Below are positions 62,148 to 63,501 of a stretch of 63,501 bases of DNA, one piece after another. The notes beneath the pieces were generated by a model. The model was given only the letters and a program-made list of their open reading frames with translations. It ran no database searches and was not told the DNA's origin. The position numbers were made by a program, and so were the translations under genes. Positions within the stretch are counted from its first letter, which is position 1. Every line of letters begins with the position of its first letter. Source of the stretch: Paractinoplanes aksuensis (lineage in GTDB: Bacteria > Actinomycetota > Actinomycetes > Mycobacteriales > Micromonosporaceae); contig NZ_JAMYJR010000011.1 in the NCBI RefSeq assembly GCF_024137025.1, positions 1 to 63,501 on the forward strand, written 5' to 3'.

Positions 62148-62714
62148 ATGGGCGAGATCGTGCTCATCCGGCACGGGCAGACCGAGTGGAGCGCCAACGG
62201 CCGCCACACGTCGTACACCGATCTCGACCTGACCGAAGAGGGCGAGCGCCAGGCCAAGGCGGTCGCGGCCCGGGTCAAGGACCGCAAATTCGTGGCCGTC
62301 ATCTCCAGCCCGCGCCACCGCGCGCTGCGCACGGCCGAGCTGGCCGGGCTCAAGGTCACCGAGACCAGCGACGACCTGGTCGAATGGAACTACGGCGAGT
62401 ACGAGGGCATCACCTCGGCCGAGATCCACCAGACCGACCCGGACTGGTGGCTGTTCCGCGACGGCGCGCCCGGGGGCGAGTCGCCGGACCAGATCGGGGC
62501 GCGGATCGACCGCGTACTGGAAAAGGTCCGGCCGTTGCTCGACGAGGGTGATGTGGCGCTGATCGGGCACGGGCACGCGCTGCGGGTGGTCGGGGCGCGC
62601 TGGATCGGGCTGCCGGCCGAGGGCGGTGGCCGCCTCAAACTGGGCACGGCGACGCTCTCGATCCTCGGCTTCGACCACGGCCGCACAGCCATCGACGTCT
62701 GGAACGCCGCCTAG
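62148..62714 (+). CDS. Histidine phosphatase-family protein
   Basis: 188 residues. ATG 62148 has GAAGGA before it. Phosphoglycerate mutase-like motifs: LIRHGQTEWSANGRHTSYTDLDLTEEG with the phospho-histidine, SSPRHRALRTAEL, EWNYGEYEGIT and LIGHGHALRVVGARWIGL with the second catalytic histidine. Possible substrates are sugar phosphates or alpha-ribazole phosphate; it cannot be told which. The TAG stop is part of the first unit of a 33-base tandem repeat. Confidence 0.92.
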   Translation: MGEIVLIRHGQTEWSANGRHTSYTDLDLTEEGERQAKAVAARVKDRKFVAVISSPRHRALRTAELAGLKVTETSDDLVEWNYGEYEGITSAEIHQTDPDWWLFRDGAPGGESPDQIGARIDRVLEKVRPLLDEGDVALIGHGHALRVVGARWIGLPAEGGGRLKLGTATLSILGFDHGRTAIDVWNAA

Positions 62715-62845
62715 CAGCCGGCCGTGATCGGCGGGCCGGCCGCCTAGCAGCCGGCCGTGATCGGCGGGCCGGCTGCCTAGTGGCTGGCCGTGATCGGTGG
62801 GCCGGCTGCCTGGTGGCTGGCTGTGGGGTGGCGGGCCGGCCGCTC
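62706..62845. repeat. 33-bp tandem repeat, four units, starting at the phosphatase stop codon
   Basis: Units begin at 62706, 62739, 62772 and 62805. The first two are identical (GCCGCCTAGCAGCCGGCC followed by GTGATCGGCGGGCCG); the third and fourth carry substitutions. Each of the first three repeats the TAG stop in the same frame, while in the fourth it is TGG. The array reaches the end of the next gene on the opposite strand. Duplication of the gene's 3' end is the likely origin. Confidence 0.92.
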
Positions 62846-63501
62846 AGCCCACCTGGAACGCGCCGCCAGTGGTGCCGCCCAGGGCCGGGGCGGCGATGCA
62901 ATGCATCAACGGGATGCTGCCTTCGGGCAGGGCGATTGGCCAGGCTTCCCGCCGCCACGAGCGAGTGGCGGCGGGGTCCTCGCTGCGGGTGGCCATGACG
63001 GCCGCCGAGCAGGCGTTAGCGATCTCTTCGCGGCCCATCAGGGAGTCCTGGCGTACGCCGACGGCGCCCTCTGGCACTTCGAGGGCCACGAAGGTCTCCC
63101 AGCTGTGCTCCTGCGTGCAGTCGATGCGGGACGGGGGATGGGCTTTGCCGCTGATCGCCGTCACGCCGCCCCAGCAGAGCGGCTCGAGCGGGCAGAACCC
63201 GGTGCCGCACGAGCGCATCAGGCCGCCGGCGACGGCGGTGGCACTCGGCCCGTCGGCGTTGGTCTCGGGAGCGCCGCCGATCTTGCTGATGCCCCAGCCG
63301 GCCACCCCGCCGAGCACCAGTAGGACAGCTAGCGCCGCTACCAGCACCCGCCCTCTCCGGCGACGCGCCGGCCCGGGCGAAGACGGCGCGGCCGAAGACG
63401 GCGCGGGGGAATGCTGGCCGGGCGACGGCAGGGAGGAATGCTGGCCGGGCGCGACGAAGTGTTGGCCGGGCGACGGCAAGGAGTGCGGGGCAGGCGGTGT
63501 G
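62844..63501 (-). CDS. Membrane-anchored protein, 5' end beyond the window
   Basis: The frame is open to the window edge, so the true start lies outside. The visible part has a Pro/Ser/Gln/His-rich cytoplasmic region with repeated PGQH units (about 63411-63480), a basic stretch, one membrane helix ([24 protein letters not shown]) and an external domain of about 135 residues with several cysteines (MRSCGTGFCPLEPLCWGG, SRIDCTQEHSWETFVAL, NACSAAV, MHCIAAP). The DCTQEHSWETF stretch recalls septum-formation-type extracellular domains (DC..PH..E pattern). Function unknown. Confidence 0.7.
   Translation of the reverse strand, partial: TPPAPHSLPSPGQHFVAPGQHSSLPSPGQHSPAPSSAAPSSPGPARRRRGRVLVAALAVLLVLGGVAGWGISKIGGAPETNADGPSATAVAGGLMRSCGTGFCPLEPLCWGGVTAISGKAHPPSRIDCTQEHSWETFVALEVPEGAVGVRQDSLMGREEIANACSAAVMATRSEDPAATRSWRREAWPIALPEGSIPLMHCIAAPALGGTTGGAFQVG

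Overview
The window is uniformly high-GC DNA with dense, often overlapping genes, many GTG starts, several apparently leaderless genes, DUF2277, DUF1992 and DUF6343-like small proteins, NarL and OmpR two-component pairs, and many secreted carbohydrate-active proteins with ricin-type lectin domains. This points to a soil actinomycete of the Micromonosporaceae (Actinoplanes-like). That placement is inference from gene content and style; there is no rRNA or tRNA gene to confirm it. No CRISPR array or replication origin was seen.

Left part (1-14 kb): a non-coding cluster of seven operator-like dyads; a YcnI-like copper protein; an OmpR/histidine-kinase pair divergent from a LolA-like exported protein; a trpB-trpA-gntR operon preceded by two identical palindromes, whose trpA is twice the usual length; DUF2277 and DUF1992 genes; a bifunctional penicillin-binding protein; and two overlapping hybrid histidine-kinase genes with no response regulator beside them.

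14-33 kb: a minus-strand cluster with a molybdenum hydroxylase (FAD subunit plus a fused FeS-Mo subunit), a membrane protein, a lectin/beta-helix protein and an alginate lyase-family protein whose ribosome site lies in a perfect hairpin. Then an SDR/TetR pair with three operators, an FAD dehydrogenase, a membrane-anchored lectin, a secreted tripeptidyl aminopeptidase, and a small accessory patch: VapBC toxin-antitoxin, an HNH remnant, an antitoxin remnant, a small calcium-motif protein and a membrane protein.

33-49 kb: an alpha/beta hydrolase; a VIT-VWA protein with its MerR regulator and a nested palindromic operator shared with a divergent cyclase-family gene; an M6-like metalloprotease; an ABC exporter; a NarL-type two-component pair; two DnaA-box-like sites; an M19 dipeptidase; a secreted GH26-like mannanase; an unusual 19-residue lysine-rich microprotein with its own ribosome site and terminator; and a PAS-GGDEF-EAL protein.

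49-63.5 kb: a gene-free stretch with 84-bp tandem repeats and a suspicious G/C homopolymer block, then a frameshifted IS3-family element; an SDR/TetR pair; glucose-6-phosphate isomerase; an AlkZ-like winged-helix protein; a GH18 chitinase; a three-gene cassette (membrane protein with a PLD-like domain, SCO2525-like methyltransferase, D-amino-acid-oxidase-like flavoprotein); a CE1758/CE1759-type flavin monooxygenase-reductase pair; a histidine phosphatase whose stop codon is part of a four-unit 33-bp tandem repeat; and a truncated membrane protein at the right edge.

The best candidates for something undescribed are the lysine-rich microprotein, the enlarged TrpA in its probably autoregulated operon, the three-gene cassette at 57-60 kb, the dyad cluster at the left end, and the RBS-occluding hairpin before the alginate lyase gene.
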